A stretch of DNA of 64,000 nt, from the NCBI GenBank assembly GCA_004376055.2, contig CP049016.1:2790001-2854000 (forward strand), written 5' to 3'. The DNA comes from Nitrospirales bacterium LBB_01. Lineage in GTDB: Bacteria; Nitrospirota; Thermodesulfovibrionia; Thermodesulfovibrionales; Magnetobacteriaceae. The notes under the pieces were generated by a model. The model was given only the letters and a program-made list of their open reading frames with translations, made no database searches and had not been told where the DNA came from. The translations under genes were made by a program, and so were the position numbers. Shown in pieces: positions 34,505-41,451 of the stretch (positions are counted from its first letter, which is position 1; every line of letters begins with the position of its first letter).

Positions 34505-35629
34505 TTACCACGGCTGCAACCAACGAGCGTTGCGACCGAAGCCTCTGTCAACATTGGCTCCTAATGCCAGAGCAAGGTTCTGCTGACTAAAATCCATATA
34601 CGCATCCCTAACCATACCAGGCTGCTCAATGTAATACATTTGCACATGGAGCGCTTTGAGATCAGTGAACATTTCCTGACCTATGACCTCTGCTAGCACA
34701 ACATCCACTCCATTGTCCTGCACAATTGACACAAGATTATGACTGACGTCTCCTTTAAAATTCATGTCTTTGTTTGGGACATAAACAATGGTGTTGTCTT
34801 TTTCGTTGTATATTATAAAATAGCGGGCACGTCCGAGAAGTGCATCTACCTGGCTGTCCGGCGTCTTGCCCTCAGACGGGATAAGAACCACATGTTTATA
34901 ATTGATTACAGTTGCCGTGTTATAGGCAAAGAAAACAACGATAAAGACTGCTGCAACGCTAATCACATATTTTGTCCTCTGTTTTATGATAGTTGAAAAT
35001 TCCGCATCACGTGCAGAAAGTGCATTAAACATCTCAATAGCAGAGCCTATCATAAGAGAGCCAATCACAACGGCCGCCAGTGGATCAAAGTAGAGGAGGC
35101 CTAGATCAGCCAGCACCACACCGACAAATGATATGCCCGACGATATAAAATTTGTCCTATTTTGGATTTTGCATATAAACGTATGGATATCGCTTAATTG
35201 AGCATCAACACAGCGGGACACATTGTATAGGTAGCCGTTTAATATGCAGGCTACAATGGAAACAATGATACTCATAAGACCAGGGCGTGTTGCCTTGCCA
35301 ATTATCAGAACTGAGAGGTTATTTGCGCATAACCACAGTCCGGCAAGGAGTGTAAGAGCTGTAACAAAGGCGGTTGTACCGGTTACGGATATGGCAGTAC
35401 CCGACTTTTGGGGATTTTTTGCGCTATAATAATTAATGCCAAATGATACGGTGTCAGACAGTGAATGCAGCGCATCAGCCATTAGAGCCTGACTCCCACT
35501 CATAAATCCGATACTCCATTTAAATAAAACGGAGAGGATATTTGAAACGAAAGAAAGTTTTATAACCTGCATGCGGCATGGCATACAGGTTGCTTTGTTA
35601 TCGTCTGTAGTAAAACAGCCTTCTTTCAT
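34505..35629 (-). CDS. MamB-like CDF protein fused to a NifX/NifB-type domain, second metal site lost
   Basis: A 374-residue protein. Residues about 20-215 form the CDF membrane domain. The N-terminus, C15-MPC-R-x-x-V, then LFKWSIGFMSGSQALMADALHSLSD, closely recalls MamB (C-x-x-C-R, LFK..LG.MSGS.AL.AD.LHS). Helix 2 keeps H55xxxD59. Helix 5 reads Q156-NRT-N160 where MamB has D-NRS-D, so metal binding there is lost. The C-terminus (about 240-374), with VVLIPSEGKTPDSQVDALLGRARYF, is a dinitrogenase FeMo-cofactor-type domain instead of the usual CDF tail. It may be a regulatory or scaffolding partner rather than a transporter. The start lacks a near ribosome-binding site; the gene follows the Mms6-like one by 18 bases. 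Confidence 0.75.
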   Translation of the reverse strand: MKEGCFTTDDNKATCMPCRMQVIKLSFVSNILSVLFKWSIGFMSGSQALMADALHSLSDTVSFGINYYSAKNPQKSGTAISVTGTTAFVTALTLLAGLWLCANNLSVLIIGKATRPGLMSIIVSIVACILNGYLYNVSRCVDAQLSDIHTFICKIQNRTNFISSGISFVGVVLADLGLLYFDPLAAVVIGSLMIGSAIEMFNALSARDAEFSTIIKQRTKYVISVAAVFIVVFFAYNTATVINYKHVVLIPSEGKTPDSQVDALLGRARYFIIYNEKDNTIVYVPNKDMNFKGDVSHNLVSIVQDNGVDVVLAEVIGQEMFTDLKALHVQMYYIEQPGMVRDAYMDFSQQNLALALGANVDRGFGRNARWLQPW

Positions 35630-35647
35630 AGCGGCGATTTTGAGTAA

Positions 35648-35932
35648 TTACTCCTTATCCTCTGACGCTACACAGACGGGACTGCTTTTGAAAATAAAGT
35701 AACCGGCAGCAATGCCTGCTCCTACCAAAAGCAATGGGGCCCACGCTCCAAGACCGAGACCAAGTCCGAGACAAAGTCCTTTTGAACCAATCCCTGCTCC
35801 GGCTGCTTTGCCGGCAAGTGTTTTATAACCGACTAATTTACATGCTCCAGGGTAGAGTCCTTGCCCTGCCGCCTGATTAGCCGCAACAACCCCAGGATAC
35901 TTAGCCGTCATACAACGTCCTAACATGTGCAT
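35648..35932 (-). CDS. Mms6/MamD/MamG-like LG-repeat single-helix membrane protein
   Basis: A 94-residue protein from ATG 35932, which lies eight bases after AGGAGG; an ATG two codons upstream is too close to that site. After an alanine/glycine-rich N-terminal half comes GIGSKGLCLGLGLGLGAWAP (residues 48-66), then a hydrophobic helix to about 82, the basic FKS, and a short acidic tail EDKE. In magnetosome proteins Mms6, MamD and MamG, the same order occurs: (LG)n, AWGP, helix, Y..KS, acidic end. I recall that pattern from the families. The long acidic iron-binding tail of Mms6 is short here. Three cysteines (C7, C31, C54) are unusual. Confidence 0.7.
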   Translation of the reverse strand: MHMLGRCMTAKYPGVVAANQAAGQGLYPGACKLVGYKTLAGKAAGAGIGSKGLCLGLGLGLGAWAPLLLVGAGIAAGYFIFKSSPVCVASEDKE

Positions 35933-35974
35933 AATCATCTCCTCCTCTGGTTATTAAACTACTTACTAATCAGA

Positions 35975-36003
35975 ATTTTACATTATAAATCCACTTTTGT
36001 CAA
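35975..36003 (-). promoter_or_regulatory. strong promoter of the Mms6-like/MamB-like operon
   Basis: On the minus strand TTGACA (36003-35998) and TAAAAT (35980-35975) have a 17-base spacer. It overlaps the end of the 21-residue peptide gene and lies 43 bases before the Mms6-like start. Confidence 0.75.
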
Positions 36004-36007
36004 ATTG

Positions 36008-36073
36008 CTATAATCCAATAATTCCGCTGATACACCACATAACTGCCCATAGTATTACAAATATCTTTCCCAT
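36008..36073 (-). CDS. 21-residue single-helix membrane peptide
   Basis: ATG with GGGGGTGA placed eight bases before it encodes MGKIFVILWAVMWCISGIIGL, one hydrophobic helix with two tryptophans and one cysteine. A near copy lies at 33948-34013 on the same strand; conservation between the copies at protein level, including W9, M12-W13-C14 and G17, suggests a real product. The size recalls small subunits of membrane enzymes, but no family is recognised. Confidence 0.6.
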   Translation of the reverse strand: MGKIFVILWAVMWCISGIIGL

Positions 36074-36144
36074 AACTTCTCACCCCCTTTATGTGATATT
36101 TCCATTATTCAGCAAAATATACACTTTGCTTACAGCCGTTACAA

Positions 36145-37113
36145 TCAATTAAAAGCAAACTTAGTACCGACAGCCGGCAAAACGAACGAGTTAGGAAATT
36201 CCCCGGCTATAGCATGTACAGCGGCAAAACCGGTACAGTGGCACGGAATAATGTGAGATGGGTTAAATTTCTTTAATTCAGCAATTGTTTCAGGGATTAT
36301 CTTTTCAAACAAATAGCCGGATAAATGAAATCCACCTAAAACAGCATATACTTTATTGATCCCTGTAAGTTTAACAGCATACTTTATTATATTGATTAAA
36401 CCTGAGTGAGCACAACCTGTCAGTATCACAAGTCCTTTGTTTGAAACATTTATAATTATGCAAATGTCATCTTTTATTTGAGTGTCTGAAACCCACTCTT
36501 GCCCACGTTTTATATAGTGAAAGGGGAAACCATTTTCAAATTCTGTAATTCGTGGAATCTCCCCTGAAATTAACAACCGTCCATCATAAAGAATTGTTGG
36601 CTCAGTAACCATTGTTATATCAAATTTTTCAGAATAAACGAGAGCGTTATCTATAGTTGGCAACATTATTTCTTCTTTATTAGGCAGAATTAGTTTTCTT
36701 TCAAGCAAGGCATCAGAATGAAAATATATTTTGACTTGCTGCCCCTTCAGCTTGTCGGCTATAACCTTTAACCCTCCAACGTGGTCAAAGTGTCCATGGC
36801 TTAGGATTATTGACGATACCTCTGTCAAATCAATATCAAAAACATCAAGGTTGTGTTCGTAACTGTTGTGATTCAAACCCGTGTCAAATAAAAAATTCTC
36901 TTCAATTCCGTCATCTATAATTGATACTATTACAGAGAAACCATGTTCTGCCACAGGAAGATGCTCGCTGTTTAATCTGTTGTCAGGTCTGTAACGCTTT
37001 GCATGAGCCGTGTCAGTCATAAGAATGTCTGTATAATTGTCCATTATGACAGAGATTCTTACCTCCTTAACTGCTTTTAAAAGATTATTGTATTTAAGCG
37101 GCGGCACTATCAT
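36145..37113 (-). CDS. MBL-fold hydrolase of the DHPMP-synthase-like/arylsulfatase-like group
   Basis: A 322-residue metallo-beta-lactamase fold protein. The metal motif is LSHGHFDHVGGL (HxHxDH), with a later GCAHSGLINIIKYAV, GGFHLSG and IIPCHCTGF. These match the family named after 7,8-dihydropterin-6-methyl-4-aminobenzene-phosphate synthase. It is cytoplasmic. The true substrate is unknown. The ribosome-binding site is weak, and ATG of MDNYTDILM (residue 20) is an alternative start. It is divergent from the padR unit. Confidence 0.85.
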   Translation of the reverse strand: MIVPPLKYNNLLKAVKEVRISVIMDNYTDILMTDTAHAKRYRPDNRLNSEHLPVAEHGFSVIVSIIDDGIEENFLFDTGLNHNSYEHNLDVFDIDLTEVSSIILSHGHFDHVGGLKVIADKLKGQQVKIYFHSDALLERKLILPNKEEIMLPTIDNALVYSEKFDITMVTEPTILYDGRLLISGEIPRITEFENGFPFHYIKRGQEWVSDTQIKDDICIIINVSNKGLVILTGCAHSGLINIIKYAVKLTGINKVYAVLGGFHLSGYLFEKIIPETIAELKKFNPSHIIPCHCTGFAAVHAIAGEFPNSFVLPAVGTKFAFN

Positions 37114-37182
37114 TCACTTACTGCTATACTAACACTGGCAACATTTCTTTACAAGCTATATAAATAACAAAATTTTTTTTAA

Positions 37183-37376
37183 ATTGCTTATTGAGTTAAC
37201 TCCGGTAGAGGACTTCATGACGTTTGCGGATGTAGAGGAAATGACTGGATCCCGCCTCCCCTCAAGGGGATTCCCCTGCAAGTGCGGGATGACAAAGGAG
37301 GAAAGCTTCTTTTTCTGTCATTCCTGCGAAGGCAGGAATCCAGTCTTTTATTGGCGGAGTTAACTACAAAGGCATT
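37183..37376. mobile_element. MITE-like repeat, GAGTTAACTC family, copy 2
   Basis: The ends are ATTGCTTATTGAGTTAACTCC and the reverse complement of GGAGTTAACTACAAAGGCATT. The flanks share ATTTTTTTTAA on both sides, so an 8-bp duplication such as TTTTTTAA is likely. The centre holds CTGGATCCCGCC...GCAGGAATCCAG. It fills the 307-base gap between the MBL gene and padR, directly upstream of the padR promoter. Confidence 0.75.
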
Positions 37377-37392
37377 TTTTTTAATTTTTCTC

Positions 37393-37439
37393 TTGACAAG
37401 ACATAGATTATATGTTAAGCTATGTATAGATACTACATA
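37393..37439 (+). promoter_or_regulatory. padR promoter region with candidate PadR operator
   Basis: A TTGACA occurs at 37393-37398; no -10 box at ideal spacing is clear. At 37421-37439 the palindrome TATGTA-TAGATAC-TACATA resembles the ATGT...ACAT operators bound by PadR-family repressors. It ends 18 bases before the padR start, so self-repression is likely. Confidence 0.55.
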
Positions 37440-37457
37440 GATAAAAAAGGGGATATA

Positions 37458-37838
37458 ATGAACAGAATGCGGCATGGACAAGGACAGTGCAAAAGACGGC
37501 TTGGAGGTTCTTTGGAGCTTATGGAGTCGTGTATTCTCCTGACACTGAAAAAACAACCTGGGCACGGCTATGAGCTAGCAAAGTCTTTAGATACATATGG
37601 TATTGGTAAACGTGGATTGGGGCCGCTCTATACAATTCTTAATAAAATGGAAGAAAGAGGGTTAATCAAATCACAGTGGGACACAAACTCTAAAAATGGG
37701 CCTGCCAGACGGATTTATGAGATAACAGAGGACGGGTTAGCTTATCTTGAACTTTTGGTTGGCATTTTACAGGAGACACTTAAGACGGTTTCCTCGGTTA
37801 TTGATGGGTTTAATTCTAATGGAGAGAATGGCTCATAG
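37458..37838 (+). CDS. PadR family transcriptional regulator
   Basis: A 126-residue winged-helix regulator from ATG 37458, which has AAGGGG before it; a start 12 codons upstream lacks a site and overlaps the operator. Typical are GSLELMESCILLTLKKQPGHGYELAKSL, then LGPLYTILNKMEERGLI (recognition helix and wing) and ARRIYEITEDG. The N-terminus is basic with HGQGQCKRR. It is the first gene of a set of small proteins and a CDF-NifX transporter, and probably controls that set. Confidence 0.88.
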   Translation: MNRMRHGQGQCKRRLGGSLELMESCILLTLKKQPGHGYELAKSLDTYGIGKRGLGPLYTILNKMEERGLIKSQWDTNSKNGPARRIYEITEDGLAYLELLVGILQETLKTVSSVIDGFNSNGENGS

Positions 37839-37876
37839 TTATTGTTAACCTCAATAATTAAAAGGAGGTGTCGATT

Positions 37877-38077
37877 ATGTCAGCTCTTAAGAAGATTAAG
37901 AAGGCAATTTTAAAGGGCGAAGTTGTTGATGTTGTTAAATCAGCGGGAGATATTGCAGGACTCTTTAGATCGCTTATTGATATGGCTGCAAGTTCGGGCT
38001 TATCTAAATATCCTGCCATAAAGAGCATTTTTACTGATTGCAGTAAAAATGACACGTCACAGAGCGGATGTAAATGA
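37877..38077 (+). CDS. 66-residue amphipathic small protein, unknown
   Basis: ATG 37877 follows AAAGGAGGTG by six bases. The protein has a lysine-rich start (MSALKKIKKAILKGEVVDVVKSAGDIAG), a weakly hydrophobic middle helix with FRSLIDMAASSG, and two cysteines near its end. No family is recognised. It is between padR and the next small gene in one direction, suggesting cotranscription. Confidence 0.65.
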   Translation: MSALKKIKKAILKGEVVDVVKSAGDIAGLFRSLIDMAASSGLSKYPAIKSIFTDCSKNDTSQSGCK

Positions 38078-38128
38078 GGCGGGCAGGGGTGCCGTTTTAT
38101 TAACAATGCAGAAATGGAGGGAATTAAA

Positions 38129-38350
38129 ATGCAAGGACACGGTAAAGGAAATGGCATGTGTGGCAGCGGCGGTGCGATGGAGCATCGCGGCCAGGGGATG
38201 GGTAAGGGTTTTTGTCACGGAAAACGTTTTGGCGGCTCAGACGTAACAGATACCGATGCTCTTAGAAACCGGCTGAATATGTTGGACAAGGAGCGTGATG
38301 AGGTGGCTAACCGACTGTCTGAACTTGATAAGTCAGATACTAAATTATAA
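38129..38350 (+). CDS. 73-residue Gly/His/Met-rich protein with C-terminal coiled coil
   Basis: ATG 38129 has GGAGGG at a proper distance; an ATG five codons upstream does not. The N-terminal half (MQGHGKGNGMCGSGGAMEH, then RGQGMGKGFCHGKRFGG) is rich in G, H, M and C, suggesting metal binding. The rest (ALRNRLNMLDKERDEVANRLSEL) is a short coiled coil. Such DUF5320-like proteins often sit beside NifX-type Fe-S scaffold genes. Here a CDF-NifX gene follows. Confidence 0.7.
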   Translation: MQGHGKGNGMCGSGGAMEHRGQGMGKGFCHGKRFGGSDVTDTDALRNRLNMLDKERDEVANRLSELDKSDTKL

Positions 38351-38375
38351 TGCGGTAAAATCACGGTCAAATATG

Positions 38376-38418
38376 TGCCGGAGAGTTTCCGAAATGACAG
38401 TGTGGGAACTCTCCGGCA
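38376..38418 (+). other. long RNA hairpin between small-protein gene and CDF-NifX gene
   Basis: TGCCGGAGAGTTTCC (38376-38390) pairs with GGGAACTCTCCGGCA (38404-38418) over 15 bases with one G-U. No T run follows, and the next gene's AGGAGG lies 11 bases later. It may set different mRNA levels for the two genes or act as a processing site. Confidence 0.5.
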
Positions 38419-38441
38419 ACCATATCAGGAGGTAGCTACTT

Positions 38442-39680
38442 ATGGAAAGTAAACAATTAACGCCGTCACAGGCAGCCGGCAGAAGAAAGTGGGTTGTAGC
38501 TCTGACTGCTGTAAAATGCCTGATAGAGAGCGCAACGAAATTAATTTTTGCCTATTTTACGGGAAGCGCAGGATTATTAGCCGATGCTATACACTCTATG
38601 ACTGATGTTGCAGGCTCACTTGTAGTATGGGTAGGCATTAGAGTGTCAAACAATAAATACAGAAGATTTACGTATGGTTTTTATAAAATAGAAAATCTGC
38701 TTGCAATGACAATCGGTGTTGCCATACTGTATGCCGCTTATGAATTGGCTCTGGGTTTTGTTCACAGTAAATCTGTGATGCCGACAAATGTTACAACATC
38801 CATCATGGCTCTTTTGCTTCTCATTGCCGTAAATTTTTTATGGGGACGGTTTGAGGTAAAAACCGGACAGCTGATAAACTCTCCCGGCATAGAGGCAAGT
38901 GGTAAACACACATTTACTGACCTCTACTCATCCATAGCGGTGCTTGTTGGGCTGGTAGGCGCCGAGTTTGGCGTTAATCTTGACAAGTGGGCGTCACTGT
39001 TTGTAGCAGTAATCCTCATAAAAGTAGGGTACGTTATAATTTGGGACAATTTAAAGGTGCTCCTTGATATTTCACTAGAGGATGAGATGCTAAGAGAATA
39101 CACGGCAGTTATTCAAAAGATTCCCGGAGTTGTTTCAGTTAAATCGATAAGAGGCCGGAATTCGGGAAGTTATCGGCTTATAAATGTTGAAATCAATATA
39201 AACACGTTTGATTTGGCAAGTGCAGAGGAGATTGCCTCAAACATTGAAAAAGCTGTAAAGCAGTATGATAATTCAATTGACACAGTATTTGTCCACTACA
39301 CTAAGGAGCTTCCATCTGTCCTTAAGGTTTTTATTCCAACAGAGTTAAATGGAGATGTTATATCTGAGCATTTTGGAAAAGCACAATTTATGACGACCTT
39401 AACGTACGACAAACAATCGATGAGATTTTATGATGTTAAAACAGAGCTAAACCCTTTTATGAAGACCGAAAAAGGCAGAGGGAAACAGATGGTGGAACAT
39501 ATCAAAAAAAACAGTGTTGATAGTGTTTGCACTAAGGAAAATTTGCAGGAAAAGGGACCTGGCCTGATGCTCTATCATCATGGTATAGATACAAGAATTA
39601 CTGAGTTAACATCTGTAAGTGAATTGCTTCAGGACTATGTAGGAAATTCAAGAGCTATCTTTGCAGAAAGGGGCAATTAG
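38442..39680 (+). CDS. cation diffusion facilitator with C-terminal NifX/NifB-type domain
   Basis: A 412-residue fusion. The CDF membrane domain (about 15-215) has both metal half-sites: DAIHSMTD in helix 2 and KHTFTD in helix 5. A CDF cytoplasmic domain follows (about 215-300, IPGVVSVKSIRGRNSGSYRLINVEI). Then a dinitrogenase FeMo-cofactor-type domain (about 305-400) has LKVFIPTEL, SEHFGKAQFM and KENLQEKGPGLMLYHHGI. It should export a divalent cation, perhaps with sensing or Fe-S binding by the last domain. It is the active-looking partner to the MamB-like protein at 34.5 kb. Confidence 0.88.
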   Translation: MESKQLTPSQAAGRRKWVVALTAVKCLIESATKLIFAYFTGSAGLLADAIHSMTDVAGSLVVWVGIRVSNNKYRRFTYGFYKIENLLAMTIGVAILYAAYELALGFVHSKSVMPTNVTTSIMALLLLIAVNFLWGRFEVKTGQLINSPGIEASGKHTFTDLYSSIAVLVGLVGAEFGVNLDKWASLFVAVILIKVGYVIIWDNLKVLLDISLEDEMLREYTAVIQKIPGVVSVKSIRGRNSGSYRLINVEININTFDLASAEEIASNIEKAVKQYDNSIDTVFVHYTKELPSVLKVFIPTELNGDVISEHFGKAQFMTTLTYDKQSMRFYDVKTELNPFMKTEKGRGKQMVEHIKKNSVDSVCTKENLQEKGPGLMLYHHGIDTRITELTSVSELLQDYVGNSRAIFAERGN

Positions 39681-39722
39681 ACGGCAATTTTGTGTTAACA
39701 ATTATCACAAGGAGGATATGCC

Positions 39723-39857
39723 ATGTATGCAAACGTATTGATAAGGGTTTTAAAGTATGCCATCCCTGTTATTGTCACACTGATGGAAAAGTCGTCATTA
39801 TTAGATTTTGTAATAGGTTCAAAGAATACTGATGTCAGAGAAACAGCGAAAAAATAG
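39723..39857 (+). CDS. 44-residue small protein, unknown
   Basis: AAGGAGGATATGCC precedes the ATG. The protein has a hydrophobic stretch (LIRVLKYAIPVIVTLMEK) that may lie in or on the membrane and a polar, lysine-ending tail. It follows the CDF-NifX gene by 42 bases, so it can belong to the same transcript. No family is recognised. The remaining bases to 39936 show nothing I can support. Confidence 0.55.
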   Translation: MYANVLIRVLKYAIPVIVTLMEKSSLLDFVIGSKNTDVRETAKK

Positions 39858-39936
39858 AGATAAAACATTTTAGAAATGCTGGTAAAAAACGAAAAGGAGA
39901 TGTACTTATTTGCAATAGTAACAATTGAACTTGTAA

Positions 39937-40472
39937 TACCCTGTAGCTTGCTACAGGGTAACCTTATGAGCTAATCTTTTATGTGGAAGTAAAGAGTCGA
40001 GTAAAAAAAGGATACCATTGTGCATGGCAGATACATTATCACATAGTATTTCCAGTGAAATACAGAAAAGCACTCTTAGATGCAGATGTTATAAGAATAA
40101 TAAAAGAAACGTCATTGGTAATAGAGGAAAGATACGATATTGAGTTTGAGGCTTTAGGAATGGATAAAGATCATATTCATATTTTGTGTGGAGGCCATCC
40201 AAAAATATCACCAGGGCAGATAGTGAGAATATTTAAAAGTATAACAGCAAGGGAAATATTTAAACAAAAACCCTCAATAAAAAAGGAATTAAGGGGTGGA
40301 GAGTTTTGGACGGATGGGTATTTTGCTAGCACGGTGGGAAAACACGGTAATGAGGATACAGTTTTGAGTTATGTGAAAAAGCAAGGAAAGGAATATCGTA
40401 AAATTTATGAAGATCGCCAGTTGGCTCTCTTCTAACAGATACCCCGCTGCTTGCGGCGGGGAACTTCATTCA
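39937..40472 (+). mobile_element. IS200/IS605-type insertion sequence
   Basis: The left end has an 11-bp perfect hairpin with TT loop (TACCCTGTAGC, 39937-39960). The right end has CCCCGCTGC-TT-GCGGCGGGG (40442-40461) followed by AACTTCATTCAC. These are the subterminal hairpins expected for Y1 transposases. There are no inverted-repeat ends or target duplications, as usual. It sits at the start of an IS481-like fragment. The exact ends are uncertain by a few bases. Confidence 0.8.
39983..40435 (+). CDS. tnpA: IS200/IS605 family transposase TnpA
   Basis: A 150-residue Y1 HUH transposase that moves single-stranded DNA. WQIHYHIVFPVKYRK begins the core, the HUH pair is in DHIHILC, and the catalytic tyrosine region is DTVLSYVKKQGKEY. 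The start is GTG 39983 just after the left hairpin. The frame is intact, so it may be active. No TnpB partner is present. Confidence 0.92.
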   Translation: MEVKSRVKKGYHCAWQIHYHIVFPVKYRKALLDADVIRIIKETSLVIEERYDIEFEALGMDKDHIHILCGGHPKISPGQIVRIFKSITAREIFKQKPSIKKELRGGEFWTDGYFASTVGKHGNEDTVLSYVKKQGKEYRKIYEDRQLALF

Positions 40473-40886
40473 CCCCAGAGTAATGGTATCTGTGAACGCT
40501 TCCATAAGACTGTACTTGAGGAATTCTACAATGTAGCCTTTCGTAAAAAGATTTATCAGTCCATTGAACAATTGCAAAAAGACCTTGCCGAACATAAACT
40601 CTCAGAGCTGGATTTAATCTGTGGCAAGAAATACCCAATTGTTATAAAGTCATGGAAGGGTAACTGGGACAATCTCTCTAACTATTTCAAGTATCCTCAT
40701 GAAATCCGGAGTCTTATCTATACGACAAACGCAATTGAGGGATTCCATCGCCAGATTCGCAAGGTTACCAAGAGGCTTTTTCAAGTGAACCCTCCCCAGA
40801 GGGGATACCTCTGTTCAGAAAAGTGGAGCCAGCCTTTAAGAAACTGGAGCCAAACTATTTCTCAACTTGCTTTGAGGGTAGGCTAA
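40473..40886 (+). pseudogene. fused remnants of IS481-like and IS256-like transposases
   Basis: About 40473-40604 matches the end of an IS481-type DDE transposase (PQSNGICERFHKTVLEEFY). About 40605-40886 matches the C-terminal part of IS256 transposase (KYPIVIKSWKGNWDNLSNYFKYP, then IRSLIYTTNAIEGFHRQIRK), interrupted near 40790 by a CCCCAGAGGGGATACC repeat. The two are joined in frame by chance. This fragment would roughly complete the IS256 piece at 25.4-26.1 kb, with about 45 codons missing. Confidence 0.8.
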
Positions 40887-40966
40887 AATTGGATATTACC
40901 GTTTAAGGTGATTTCAGACTTGACACAGTTTATTGATTATAGCCATCTGCGGGGAAAAAGCCTTTA

Positions 40967-41374
40967 CTACTCTTTAGAAAAGCCATACTTTTCAAGTATC
41001 ACTGACAGCTTTTGTAAGTCAATCGGTTTTGTAAGATAATTTTCAGTTCCTTTTACAGCCGTGTCCTCGTTATCGGGAAAACTTCTTGGTGCATCCAACG
41101 ATGTAGTCACAATAAGTTTAACTTTTTTGTCAGACGAGATTCCCATAGATTTTTCTTTATTACGAATCTTTTCCAACACCTTCATCCCATTCATTTCAGG
41201 CATCAGGATGTCAAGACAAATGATATCGTAAGGTTGATTCTCATCCAGTGCACGCATAAAAACATCGACAGCCTCTTCACCGTTTACAGTGACATCTACA
41301 TCGCCATAGTCCTCCAAAAAACGCTGCAAGATCATACGGCTTGCTAAGTCATCTTCTGCTATAAGTATTTTCAC
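40967..41374 (-). CDS. single-domain response regulator
   Basis: A 135-residue receiver domain without output domain. The acidic pocket is IAEDDLASR, the phospho-accepting aspartate lies in IICLDILMPEMNG (about residue 57), and the lysine in YLTKPID. It is probably CheY-like or a phosphorelay intermediate. A good GGAGGG site precedes it. No kinase is adjacent; several are at 57-64 kb. Confidence 0.93.
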   Translation of the reverse strand: MKILIAEDDLASRMILQRFLEDYGDVDVTVNGEEAVDVFMRALDENQPYDIICLDILMPEMNGMKVLEKIRNKEKSMGISSDKKVKLIVTTSLDAPRSFPDNEDTAVKGTENYLTKPIDLQKLSVILEKYGFSKE

Positions 41375-41451
41375 AAACGCACCCTCCCATGTTTTATTAA
41401 CTCACACGCCTATGTCAAAGTTAGTTACGTATTGTATCCAATATGCGTGTA

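Noticed and set aside
39905-39972. Short frame MYLFAIVTIEL ending inside the IS200/IS605 left end
   Set aside because: AAGGAG directly abuts the ATG with no spacing, and the frame runs into the transposon; too little to support a gene.
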